From Priapulus caudatus (lineage: Eukaryota; Priapulida; Priapulimorpha; Priapulimorphida; Priapulidae), in NCBI RefSeq assembly GCF_000485595.1, contig NW_014578632.1, forward strand, positions 37,964-62,150: a stretch of 24,187 nucleotides of DNA, given 5' to 3'. Every line of letters begins with the position of its first letter. The first letter of the stretch is position 1. The notes beneath the pieces are model-generated. The model had not been told where the DNA came from. It saw only the letters and a program-made list of their open reading frames with translations, and made no database searches. Below, in pieces: positions 1-8,976 of the stretch. The translations under genes were made by a program, and so were the position numbers.

Positions 1-440
1 AATTATAATAAATATTAAAATAATACAAATTGCATTAATAGTATACCAAATGAATACGAGATCAATAATTGACATTGATTATCACTGTGGATTTTCTGTT
101 TGACATTTAGGTTTACGCCCTAACCATCTTTAATGATTTTACGACGTGAAGACGTTTATTCCAATAGACGATATATAAATAATCAAGAACTTGATGAGGA
201 GTCCTGGCAATGCCAGGCAGTGAGGCTAGTAGTAGTAGTAGTACTAGTAGTAGTACCAGGAGTTAATAAAGACATTTGTCTTTATTAACTCCTGCTAGTA
301 CTAGTAGTAGTAGCCTACAACTTCAAGTAGTATGCTGTACATACCTTGTTTTCACTGACGTCTGCTCAATGACAAGGGTACACACCATTATCAATGGGCT
401 CACAATATGTTGAAATTAAACATGCTTAACCAACATGAAA
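1..440 (+). repeat. Dispersed repeat R1, copy 1 (truncated by window start)
   Basis: It is collinear with 13364-13774, sharing for example ATAGTATACCAAATGAATA, AAATAATCAAGAACTTGATG and GCTCAATGACAAGGGTACAC. The copies differ mainly in the TAG/CTA microsatellite in the middle, which in this copy carries a 36-base perfect hairpin. There is no coding capacity. Class is unknown; no terminal repeats could be assigned because copy 1 runs off the window. Confidence 0.85.
226..314. repeat. Self-complementary TAG/CTA array with perfect hairpin
   Basis: Inside R1 copy 1, TAG-repeat arms flank a perfect inverted repeat of 17-base arms (258-274 and 277-293) with a 2-base loop. The arm is AGGAGTTAATAAAGACA. 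Copy 2 at 13578-13640 has TAG/CTA arrays but lacks the hairpin, so the hairpin arose after the copies separated. Cruciform extrusion is possible. Confidence 0.85.
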
Positions 441-570
441 ATGACCATAATGAGAAACAACGAACATTTTCCCACTTTAATCGGTCTGCTAACGCTATTC
501 GTCTTCGAATTTTACACAAGGGAAATATAGTAATACGTTAGATGGCGTGATGAGCGCTAACAACATGGCT

Positions 571-1064
571 AACAAAATGAAATTGAATTTTACACAAGGG
601 AAATATTGCATGCTCACTTCGAAACTCCTAACACGCGCATTCGAAACTCCAAGTTTACTCGTTCCAAAATTGACCGCGCTTTTGCTGGCGGCGCCACCGT
701 CCAATGGCATTGGGAAATTTTATGTTAAAATATGACTATTTCTTACACTAGATGGCGCCAAAGAGTCATATCTTATTTGCAATTCTCAGTGCCATTGGAC
801 GGTGGCGCCGCCAGCAAAAGACCGGTCAGTTTTGGAACGAGTAAACTTAAAGTTTTGAGTGCGCGTGTTCGGAGTTTCGAAGTGAGCATGCAATATCTCC
901 CTTGTGTAATTTTTGAAATTTCCCAGTGCTATTGGACGGTAGCGCCGCCAGCGAAAGAGCGGTCAATTTTGGAACGAGTAAACTTGGAGTTTCGAGTGCG
1001 CGTGTTCGGAGTTTCGAAGTGAGCATGCAATATCTCCCTTGTGTAAAATTAAATTTCATTTTGT
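571..1064. repeat. Cluster of three inverted/direct repeat units (fold-back-like)
   Basis: One about 150-base unit occurs at 571-720 (forward), 781-915 (reverse) and 916-1064 (reverse). Outer arms 571-720 and 916-1064 are close inverted copies starting ACAAAATGAAATT. Shared phrases include TTTTACACAAGGGAAATATT, GCATGCTCACTTCGAAACTC and GCGGCGCCACCGTCCAATGG. A diverged fourth copy is at about 5768-5866. No transposase frame was seen. The structure resembles a fold-back DNA element, but no target duplication was found. Confidence 0.8.
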
Positions 1065-1177
1065 TCGTGAATGCGTGGACATGTTTGTTTACATTCTAAA
1101 TGTAAATGTGCGTCTTCGTAACATCGTAGTACCATAATAGTCTTCAAAGTCCATGAGTATATAGGCCTATATTGAAG

Positions 1178-1275
1178 ACTATAATAAGAGTGAAATCTAT
1201 GACTATGTGAAACTTACTAAAAGTAAAAGTTATCAAGACTAGAGTGCCTTCTTGGCAGTGTCTAAACGACCATGC
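1178..1275 (-). repeat. Inverted copy of the segment at 14042-14132
   Basis: The reverse complement matches 14042-14132, for example CTAGAGTGCCTTCTTGGCAG here against its complement there. In the second copy the segment is in the other orientation relative to R1, so the block around R1 has undergone local inversion in one of the two locations. Confidence 0.8.
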
Positions 1276-1595
1276 CTACTACTACTAGTACTACTAGTCC
1301 GAGATTCCTCTGACCAATGCCCACACCGACGATTTTGGTGGTTTTGGTGTGGGTTATAACTTATTAGGTTATGGTTGTAATAGTACTAATACTAATAGTA
1401 ATACTAGTGGTACCATACTAAGCTGGTAACCATACGGCAACCATAATCTAATAACTATTATTACTAATGTAGGGCCGACATGTATGATGGAATCGACATG
1501 TATGGCGTATTTGGACGCTCGTAGTATTTGGACGCTCCGTAGGCATGTAGTAGGGTTAGGGTTTGTGTAGGGGGTGTTTGAGTAGGGAGGAGGAG
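1276..1595. other. Repeat-derived mosaic, no gene
   Basis: It includes another TAG/CTA array (about 1276-1300), a short hairpin with CCCACACC/GGTGTGGG arms (about 1319-1352) and a direct match to the second block (TGTAGGGCCGACATGTATGA at about 1467-1486 and 13996-14015). Confidence 0.6.
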
Positions 1596-1767
1596 ATACA
1601 TGATCATAAAACATGATAATATTGAATGCTATGTATAATTGTATATACAAAGTAAGATTAAATTAAATCTATGCTATTATTAACCGATTATCCGATTATA
1701 ATCGATTATTGATCGGTTAAGGGAAACCGATAATCGATTATGAAATTCCAGCCGATTCCCATCACTA
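1596..1767 (-). mobile_element. Truncated, internally deleted hAT copy A
   Basis: Read on the minus strand from 1767 it begins TAGTGATGGGAATCGGCTGG and follows the left end of the 2.8-kb hAT element (2660-2766). It then jumps at ATAT to sequence matching 4712-4762 of that element and stops at 1596. Relative to the larger copy it lacks about 1.95 kb between 2766 and 4712 and everything beyond 4762. Its other terminus is absent, so it cannot be mobile. Confidence 0.75.
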
Positions 1768-2651
1768 ACCGATGTGATAAAATGGACCATGCGTATGTAG
1801 GCAGAAATGATCACTTACAGCTGACTTTAAAAATTAAGAGTAATAAGTACAGGTGGTTGTTATATATTTATATTGCCCAGCTGCCGGTACTATTGGCATT
1901 GCCTGACACGTATTACTTTCAAGCAATCTACTTGTGCTTTGAAAATTGCAGTGAACAAGGGTGCTCTGGGAATGTATTATGAACATTTAACGAGCCTAAT
2001 CACAACAATTAAACAAACAACTTTAAATAGTCGGCATAACGAAAAACGGCCAACCGTGTAAATAAATGATAATAATTTAATAGCAAACTAACACATTGCC
2101 ATAGTGATACAACAGATCTTATTTGTTCAATAGTAAGAAGTTACTGTATAATGAATGAACAAAAATAATACCACAATAGTTAATCATCAACAAACATAGA
2201 AGTATAATGTAAACTAATTTTTTAACGAAAAGTACATTACCAAATGATAAACAAACAATACAAATTACAATACTGATAGTTGCAGCACCAACCATAAACA
2301 TGAGAAATAGATCAGTTAAATATAGTTTGCTAATAGGGTATTTACATAACATCATTTGGATTCAGAAAATGGTAAGTTCTTATATACATCAATTGGTATA
2401 TATATCAGCCCAGAGTTTCAGACCTAGGTGAATTTCATTGACTTATATCCAAGTAGAATGTTAAACCTGTGTAGGTAATATGACCTTGAAGATGCAAGGC
2501 TAGCATTGTGAGAGTGGACATTGGAGACTGTTTGTTGTTAATAAACCTGTACATAAATTTGGCTAGTTCCAGTTGATAAATTTCAGCAAGTTTTAGTAGG
2601 CTAAGCTGCAGAAAGTTAGATCTAGCATGATCCCTATTACTAGTAAATGTC
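1768..2651. other. AT-rich spacer between two hAT copies
   Basis: No gene is recognised. A minus-strand 78-codon frame at 2119-2355 is strongly hydrophobic, which is what AT-rich DNA encodes by chance; no family is recognised. Confidence 0.5.
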
Positions 2652-3296
2652 ACGTATACTAGTGATGGGAATTGGCTGGAATTTCATAATCGATTATTGG
2701 TTTCCCTTAACCGATCGATAATCGGTTAATAATAGCATAGATTTAATTTAATCTTACTTTGTATATGAGCATAAATTCACTGGTGGTACTGGAAATGTGA
2801 CATTAAACTTGGAAATTTATAAGCATTTAATTTAACCAAATTCAATCAGTTTGTATTGTCTAACTATTGGTCAACCAAAATAGAAGTGTGAAGATAGTCT
2901 GTTGTGGCATGCTGACACAAACAAGGTTCAAAGTCGACCCTATTCTGCAAATAACGTAAGCAGCATGGTGTCCATTTTGTAGCTAGATCTGTACATTCTA
3001 CTGTAAACAAAATGTCAAACTTGGTTCAGTTTTGTACTTCATTGCTTTGCTGACACTTTAAGCATAAAAACATGTGTCTACTTTGTACATATAAATTGTC
3101 AGGTTTCATCAAAATATGGGACACCGTTACTTACGTTATCAAATTTACGAAAGTTAGAAGGCACGCAGACTGAATAAAACCAGTGAAATTTCTTTCAAGA
3201 AATCTATCAATGCCAATTGTACAGCAAAATATGGGCTCGCGTCCATCAAATAATATAGTAACATTTCGTCAATTAATGTCATTTTTGCTCATTTGA

Positions 3297-4330
3297 CAAC
3301 GTTCGTAACAAAATAATCCAAATATGTTGTCCAGCTGTCGAACGAAAATATTGGCCCATATTTCATGTACATGTGCCGTCTACTTCAGTTAAAAGACAAA
3401 ACTATGACAGCCCATGTTAATTCAGTATTTATTATTAGGCAATTCACACTAAAAGAATCGTATTAATATGTGAATCGTATTCGAATTAGATGCGACTTGT
3501 TCGTAACAACGGAGTCGGGCACTAAGAAATTTGTCAAATTTGGTGTCTCCATTTACGCACGCAATCATAAATTTAATTTGTGATATTGACAGAAAATTGC
3601 GCTTACGTACTATATAACAAATATCCACGTACTATTCACATACAATCCATGATATTCTATAATTAATTGTCGGAAACGAAATACTTCCTCGCAATTATGT
3701 GCGTATATCTCGGTGACCCAGTTCGTCTCAGCAGATGACAAACCTGTACGACAGATCTTCACCAATTTCATAAAATATTCTAACACTCGCTGCATGTCAC
3801 AATAATATACGAGTTCATACACAACAATTATAAACTAAACTCCATATAAGTACATTCCCAAGAGGTAGAACCATCATACCTTTGCTTAAAAAGCTGATAT
3901 ATCGCAACACTTACCGACTGGTAACGTTCGCACATTTTTCGTTTTTCGCGGACACTGCCAGCACATGGTTCAAAGGTGATGTGACGTGAATGCACACACA
4001 GTCTGCAACGTCACTAAAATATGTGCCCAATGGATCGCTTTTGGGTCATCGCGTGTCACGCACATAACAAAGCCATGCGTGTCTAATTTACAGTTTCAAA
4101 CGTCGCGATTTGCGTTCGTAACAAGCGGACACGTTTTACAGACTAGGAACTAAATGTGGATTTACTAATATTAAAGCTGGTGCACTAAACCGACACATGA
4201 ATCAATACAGGGACATCAAATTAAGTGGACATATGTAAGTCACTGTATTTTTTACATGCCCCGAGTTTCTTGAATTAGGTATGGTGTTTATGTTCGTAAC
4301 ATTTGTGGACACTATGTGTTACGAACATTA
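3297..4330. repeat. Five dispersed GTTCGTAAC motifs inside hAT element B
   Basis: GTTCGTAACA occurs at 3301-3310, 3499-3508, 4114-4123 and 4292-4301, and its inverse TGTTACGAAC at 4317-4326. They are not in tandem. Several are followed by GCGGACAC- or TGTGGACAC-like sequence. Five copies of a nonamer in 1 kb is well above chance. Confidence 0.75.
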
Positions 4331-5233
4331 TGCCAACTTCATTTCAAATTTTAATACATTTTCCGTGATCTGAAGTGTGGTATTCTTGCAAAAATATGAA
4401 AACAAACACCAGTACATTATATATATATACTGAACGTAACACAGCAATCTAATTATTTCGATCACAAATCAGTTTGCCAAAAACTGATTTAAAATGTCAC
4501 AATGGCGCACATTTTTATGTTGAACAATTCTGTATTTTGTACAAATAAAACTTTTCTTGACTACACACGTGGACAGTATTATTACATGTATATATCTATG
4601 TTCAATTCACAATAGCATGCAGCAAATTGTATTCAATTTAATCTAGTGGTTTTCCAGTTGTAGCACTTTATTTAAGGATACCCAATTTTTTACCACAGTG
4701 AATTCTGACACATATACAATTATACATAGCATTCAATATTATCATGTTTTATGATCATGTATTAACTCTGTGAAGGTTGCTGTATGTATATCAATGTCTG
4801 TTCCTATACAGTATTTAATCAATTTAAAAAGAAATGGTTTAAATGCCATTATTAAAACATTAAAAGTTTTAAACAAACATGACCAAGACTTGTTCTTTAT
4901 TATAGTAAGTAAGTTGTTTGTGTTCTCATAGTGTAGGCTGTGTAGCCAAGTTAATGTCCTGCCAATGGAATATCCTCTCCAACACAATGTAACAAACAAT
5001 ACGGAGAGTAGAATCTCATCTACGGATAACATCTGTGGGACAGTGTCAAACCAAAACAAAGACACTGTCCAATTTGTCCATGTCTATAAGTACACTAGTA
5101 CAGCTCTGCAATCAGACAGGACCTATGTTAACAGTGATTCATGAAGGTGTCCTCTGGACTACCTATGAAATTATGAAGTTCCTGTTATCGTGAGTTTGCT
5201 CGTAGCTACGATGTGTTTCTGTCAACGCTACTC

Positions 5234-5281
5234 TCGTAGCATTAACATTAGTCGTAAGTGTTATCGTAGCATTAACATTAG
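5234..5281. repeat. Two-unit 30-bp tandem in hAT element B
   Basis: TCGTAGCATTAACATTAG occurs at 5234-5251 and 5264-5281. It is flanked by related phrases ACGATGTGTTTCTGTCAACG (about 5209) and ACGATGTTTCTGACAACGGG (about 5293), so a longer duplicated unit, perhaps a nested MITE end (GACAACGGGCCCCTG), lies here. Confidence 0.7.
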
Positions 5282-5494
5282 CATTAACTTTACGATGTTT
5301 CTGACAACGGGCCCCTGCAGGACTTGTGCTCTACTTGTCATATCAATTCACACATCGTGAGTACAGTTCCTTGTTTGTTTGTTTTGGTATTTTCGATAAT
5401 CGATTATTTGTTTTCAAAATCGATTATCGAATTTGAGACTATAATCGATCGATTTTCGATTATAATCGATCATCGGGACATCACTAATGTATAC

Positions 5495-6075
5495 AACAAT
5501 TTTATTATGAATCCTATTTACTGGATGAAAAAAAAAGTTTTTCAATGCTATCCAGCTTAGTATGGCATAGACTGGATCTAACATTAGTATTGTTTAACAG
5601 ATAATCATTACTAACGCAGACTTACTGAAAGCTGAGGCATACAATACAGCAAAATAAAACAGTCACCGCTTGAAAAGTTCTCAAAAACTATTCGAGAAAA
5701 CAGCAACAAATTGGCAATTTGAATGCATTGATAACAAACACACCAACTGGTTTGTTTACATTCCTTTGACTCTAAACAAGTGACGCGTGCACGCTTGAAA
5801 CTCCGAACTCCCTCGAATGTACCGCTTCTATCGCCGGGGGCGCCACCATCCAATGGCATTAGAGAGCAGATCATAGGATCCTATACAACTTATGCTACAG
5901 GATAAAGAAAGAAATTCGCATATATTCACATGTTAGACGAGATCGGGGCAATGTAGAAGGTCATTGATTATGCCTGAAAAACGGTCAGAATTTTGCACTA
6001 AAATGGTAATTTCTTACTAAATAGTAAAAATAGAAGGAGTGAGAACGTGTACCGATGGCTCTCTTTCTGTTTCAG
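5495..6075. other. Non-coding stretch with a diverged repeat unit
   Basis: 5768-5866 is a diverged copy of the 571-1064 unit (GAAACTCCGAACTCC, then GGCGCCACCATCCAATGGCA). The rest is AT-rich without recognised genes. Confidence 0.55.
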
Positions 6076-6611
6076 ATGCTGATGGTAGAGATGGAGAAGC
6101 CAAGATCCGAGGCCAGAGGCCCAAGCCATCTCAATCGCAAAACCGGCACAAAATGGGCAACGCCGGAAATAGAGGACCACAAAATTGGCGATAGAGGGCC
6201 ACACCGAGACGACTACAAGATTATCAATGTGTGCATGCAGAACAAGCTCTGCGTTCTAGGAGCATGGCTCCCCGAAAGCGAGACTTCAGTCACGTGTCCC
6301 GGCTCCCGGGCACGTTGACTGCATTGCGAACGTCCTCGGAACAAACGATCGGGTTGGAGGTGGGACGACAGTGGGCCACGGAGAGACTCCTCGTCAAACA
6401 TGCGACGATCGATGGCGACGGAAGAGGAAGCGCGGGCATTGACAACGCTGGAACTTCACTCGACTGGCCAACACGATTCATCTCGGCATTCAAGGCTGGC
6501 ATGAGAGAGCAATTCAGCAGAGCGATGCTGGGGTGGGACAGATCGGCGGATGAACAACAGCTAGTACAGCGACTGATTAGCTCTGACATCAAGACTAGAT
6601 GTCGCTTATAG
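6076..6611 (+). pseudogene. Possible degenerate coding segment, product unrecognised
   Basis: A strong acceptor (CTCTTTCTGTTTCAG, ending 6075) leads into sequence that is GC-richer than its surroundings. The frame entered at 6078 is open for about 178 codons to TAA at 6609-6611 except for one TAG at 6192-6194. Early residues are basic and Gln/Asn-rich (GQRPKPSQSQNRHKMGNAGN); later ones look globular (SLDWPTRFISAFKAGMREQF). A second frame from the first ATG is open to 6318. No domain is recognised. A transposon Gag-like or ORF1-like protein or a decayed host exon would both fit. It lies 0.9 kb upstream of the Ulp1-like fragment and could belong with it. Confidence 0.35.
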
Positions 6612-6822
6612 TAGATAAACTTCAAAATAAGCTGCGGTAATACAGATATAGTAGTAAGGAAGCTGCCTGAGGGAATGAGCATTCGGCAGTCAAGCGCCTG
6701 AACAACGGCATAGAGATGTCCGCCCACCTAAAAAATGTCAACATTGGTAAAGTATTTATTTCGAACATAATCTCGCGTTTTCCCCACTTTTACGACACTT
6801 ACTGTTGTTGCTTGAGTAACAG

Positions 6823-7283
6823 CAACTGTCTGGAGTAGGGACAAAATGTCTTACTTGGCTACATTCCCTAAAACATGCACAATTTAAATTTTTATTACTC
6901 GTTTTGATTACCGCTGCCATTTCTTGCAAATCTCGGACTATAGCGCCAGTTATCGGCCAATTACAAAAGCTAAACATCAACCACACAAGAGGCAGATGCC
7001 CCTTTGTTTGAATTAGTTGCAGAATGTGCACATGTAACTAAGTAAGTGTACCAACAATTTACAAGTTTACCCATTCTGACTAAGGCACCATTTGTAAATT
7101 GATTCTTGCTATAATCAAATATGCCATGGTATTACAATGTATTCAAATCCAATTTTCTATGCTATAACTGCCTAAATTCTTAGTGTTTCTCAAGTTGCTG
7201 TAATCAGTAATAATATCCGCTGTGAGGTAAGACTTATATTTCGCTACACTTTTTTCAGATTGTGCGTTTCTGAGCAATATTTT
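6823..7283 (+). repeat. Dispersed repeat copy X
   Basis: This is a full-length relative of the repeat at 15670-16111, in the same orientation. It starts at CAACTGT and ends at GCAATATTTT. It differs from the other copy by substitutions and by about 15 extra bases near 7030-7045. No open frame is shared by both copies. The flanks are unrelated, which argues for an interspersed repeat and not a segmental duplication of the TET intron. Confidence 0.85.
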
Positions 7284-7486
7284 GCAATGATAATAAACAA
7301 AGTGATGATAACATACAGTGATGGGCAACTGAAGTTCTTGACTAGGCGTATGTTACATGATTAGCCCCCGTTGTATAGAATGGTAGTTGAGTAGGAGATT
7401 ATAAATTGTCTCTCAGTGAAGTGGTTGAAACCGGTGACCGTGTAATTGTAACTGAGTAATTGTATTGTTATGTTCCTCATTTGCAG

Positions 7487-7554
7487 GACAACTGTGCAAG
7501 GCCAAGACTGTGATAATGCCAGTAAATGAACGAAGCTACCACTGGATACTTTGG
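7487..7554 (+). pseudogene. Ulp1/SENP-type (C48) cysteine protease fragment, exon-like
   Basis: Between an acceptor (TGTTCCTCATTTGCAG, ending 7486) and a donor (TGG followed by GTATGA at 7555) one frame reads KAKTVIMPVNERSYHWILW. This is the beta strand plus catalytic His-Trp of C48 peptidases (typically IxxPVN...HWxLxV), which remove SUMO or related modifiers in cells and also occur inside several transposon families. The Asp and Cys of the triad (DCGVF-type motif) are not found nearby. The donor is followed 13 bases later by a hAT MITE target duplication. It could be a host exon or a transposon remnant; the fragment is short. Confidence 0.5.
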
Positions 7555-7566
7555 GTATGACACTTT

Positions 7567-7975
7567 AATAATAACAGGGCGCGGAATTAGCACTGGCCCA
7601 CCGGCATATGCCGGCAAATTATTTGGAGGTCCAGAAACATTGGCAAAACACCGGCCCTCCGAGCCGGTGGTTCAGCTGTGTTAGCGAGTACCTATATTTT
7701 TATTTATCACATTAATGGGCAAATAGTCTACATTACTGTGTTTACCTGAAGGATATCGCGCCATAATTTATCAACATTTTACAAATTTGAAATCGAGACT
7801 GCAAGCGTGAAACATGACATTGAGAAAAACACTTCGGACTTCATTCACGATCTGCATTATAGTCTGTTCAACAGCTACTATGCGATGCTGCACATATTGT
7901 GAGGGCTGGTAAAAAACTGCTGTTACCAGCCCTCGGGTCGGTGAAAAACACTGAATTTCATGCCCTGAATAATAA
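7567..7975 (+). mobile_element. hAT-like MITE, 393 bp, with perfect 8-bp target duplications
   Basis: The element is 7575-7967. It begins CAGGGCGCGGAATT and ends AATTTCATGCCCTG, giving inverted termini of about 14 bases with two mismatches, and is flanked by AATAATAA on both sides (7567-7574, 7968-7975). The target lies in AT-rich sequence, so the duplication is low-complexity, but it is exact and adjoins both termini. The interior has CCGGCATATGCCGG and a hairpin with AGGGCTGGTAA/TTACCAGCCCT arms (about 7901-7933). There is no coding capacity. Confidence 0.85.
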
Positions 7976-8287
7976 TAAAATACAGGTAATCGAGACTTAT
8001 AACACGGGTTTGTTGCAGCACTTCAAATTGCGGTACCTTCAGGATGTGCACCAGGCTGCGAGTCTAAGACTTCACTGAGAAAATAGCAAGAAATAGCCGC
8101 TGTCTTCACCTGCGCTAAAGAACAAGCTGACGCATTTAAGACGCACGTGAAAAGTGAAGTGTCGTCGTCTGCTGTATCAGAGGATAAAACCATGTCAGCA
8201 CAGCTAAAGACTGTGGTATGTAATGGTGATACACGAATGAGTAACTCAATCAAAGTGTCCTGCGTGTGTGTTGCTGTGTGTGTGTTG

Positions 8288-8323
<36 letters not shown>

Positions 8324-8911
8324 TGTGGGTGGGGGATTAATGTTGGTTTTTTTATTTGTAAGTTGTACATAAAAGTTAGCAATGCAATTTTGTCTTCCAA
8401 TTAGCCTGATGCTTGAATTTGTCAATTAAATGGAGGGATCTTTTGTTATAATCCGAAACGATCGTGAAGATTAAGTAGTGATATCGTAAGAATTTAAGGT
8501 ATGTGTGGTAACGCTCGAGTCGGATGGGGGAACGGTTGTGTTGTTGACGTGTGCAGGTGTCGGCTTAGCATAGCCAGAGTCAAATTCCTGGCTGTGTAAG
8601 CGATGGGTGTACCGGCGGATGCTTCACGAATGTGTCGCTGCTCCCGTGCATTAGACTCGGATTTCTCTAGTCGCAGTCTAATGTTAAGACTAATTTTAAT
8701 TATAAATTTAAATAATATAAATTAATAATGTTCTCAGCTGCATGCATGTGCATTACATTAATCTTAATTATTGGGGAGAGAACGCCGATCAGTACTTCAC
8801 GTCGTCATGGCTCCAGGCAACAATTGACGCGCGCGTTCACTTGTTCACGCTTGTATGTGCCACCCGTAATCTCTCGCATCTTCTTTTCTCTTCTATTTGC
8901 CGGTGTATCAG
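7976..8911. other. Stretch with microsatellite and no firm gene
   Basis: A block at 8021-8216 is bounded by an acceptor-like TTTGTTGCAG and a donor-like GTGGTATGTAAT, but all three + frames contain stops, so a coding exon is unlikely. The region also contains the TGCG microsatellite. Nothing else is recognised. Confidence 0.45.
8288..8326. repeat. TGCG tetranucleotide microsatellite
   Basis: About nine GTGC units lie in a row, embedded in TG-rich flanks (8265-8332). Frames reading through it give VRAC or ARTH repeats and are not genes. Confidence 0.9.
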
Positions 8912-8976
8912 GGAGGACGCTACGGTAACAGCTACATGGACAGATGGAGCACGTACCTCTCTTCGACAGGGCAGCC
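8912..8976 (+). CDS. Weak candidate exon, product unrecognised
   Basis: A pyrimidine-rich acceptor (TTCTTTTCTCTTCTATTTGC then CGGTGTATCAG, ending 8911) precedes 65 bases that end at a possible donor GTAACG (8977). The frame from the first base reads GGRYGNSYMDRWSTYLSSTG. This Tyr/Ser/Asn/Gly composition resembles the low-complexity insert of TET catalytic domains, but I cannot demonstrate homology. Its phase (2) does not join directly to the TET exon at 16121 (phase 0). A second frame is also open. Confidence 0.22.

Larger units (their letters stand above)
2652..5494 (+). mobile_element. Non-autonomous hAT element B with target-site duplication
   Basis: The element proper is 2660-5486 (2827 bases). 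It starts TAGTGATGGGAATTGG and ends CCCGATGATCGAT-like on the complement, finishing CATCACTA, so the terminal inverted repeat core is TAGTGATG. It is flanked by ACGTATAC (2652-2659) and ATGTATAC (5487-5494), matching at seven of eight positions, the 8-bp duplication typical of hAT elements. Both subterminal regions are rich in ATCGATTAT-type motifs, as in many animal hATs. No hAT transposase (BED finger, RNase H-like fold, dimerisation block) is visible, so it depends on a source elsewhere. Copy A at 1596-1767 is its deletion derivative. Confidence 0.85.

Noticed and set aside
190-215. CTTGATGAGGAG resembling a hammerhead ribozyme core, also in copy 2 near 13555
   Set aside because: The core has an extra T (CTTGATGA, not CTGATGA), and no matching GAAA and cleavage-site stem arrangement was found.
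1552-1570. Telomere-like GGGTTAGGGTTTG
   Set aside because: Fewer than two TTAGGG units and no array.
2119-2355. Hydrophobic 78-codon minus-strand frame resembling a multi-pass membrane protein
   Set aside because: Strong hydrophobicity is expected from AT-rich DNA, and no family motif or splice context supports it.
4742-5065. 107-codon minus-strand frame inside the hAT element
   Set aside because: It shows no BED finger, RNase H-like or dimerisation motif, and overlaps the segment shared with the truncated copy without signs of coding constraint.
7316-7335. CAGTGATGGGCAACTGAAG, a hAT-like terminus
   Set aside because: No partner terminus or 8-bp duplication could be found, so no element was called.
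8023-8400. Minus-strand 125-codon frame with HARTHARTH repeats
   Set aside because: The repeat part is a translated TGCG microsatellite; only the DDDTSL segment is of possible interest and is reported separately.
8570-8592. AGCCAG...CTGGCT stem with a TCAAATT loop resembling a tRNA T-arm
   Set aside because: The loop is too long, and no acceptor, D or anticodon arm fits around it.
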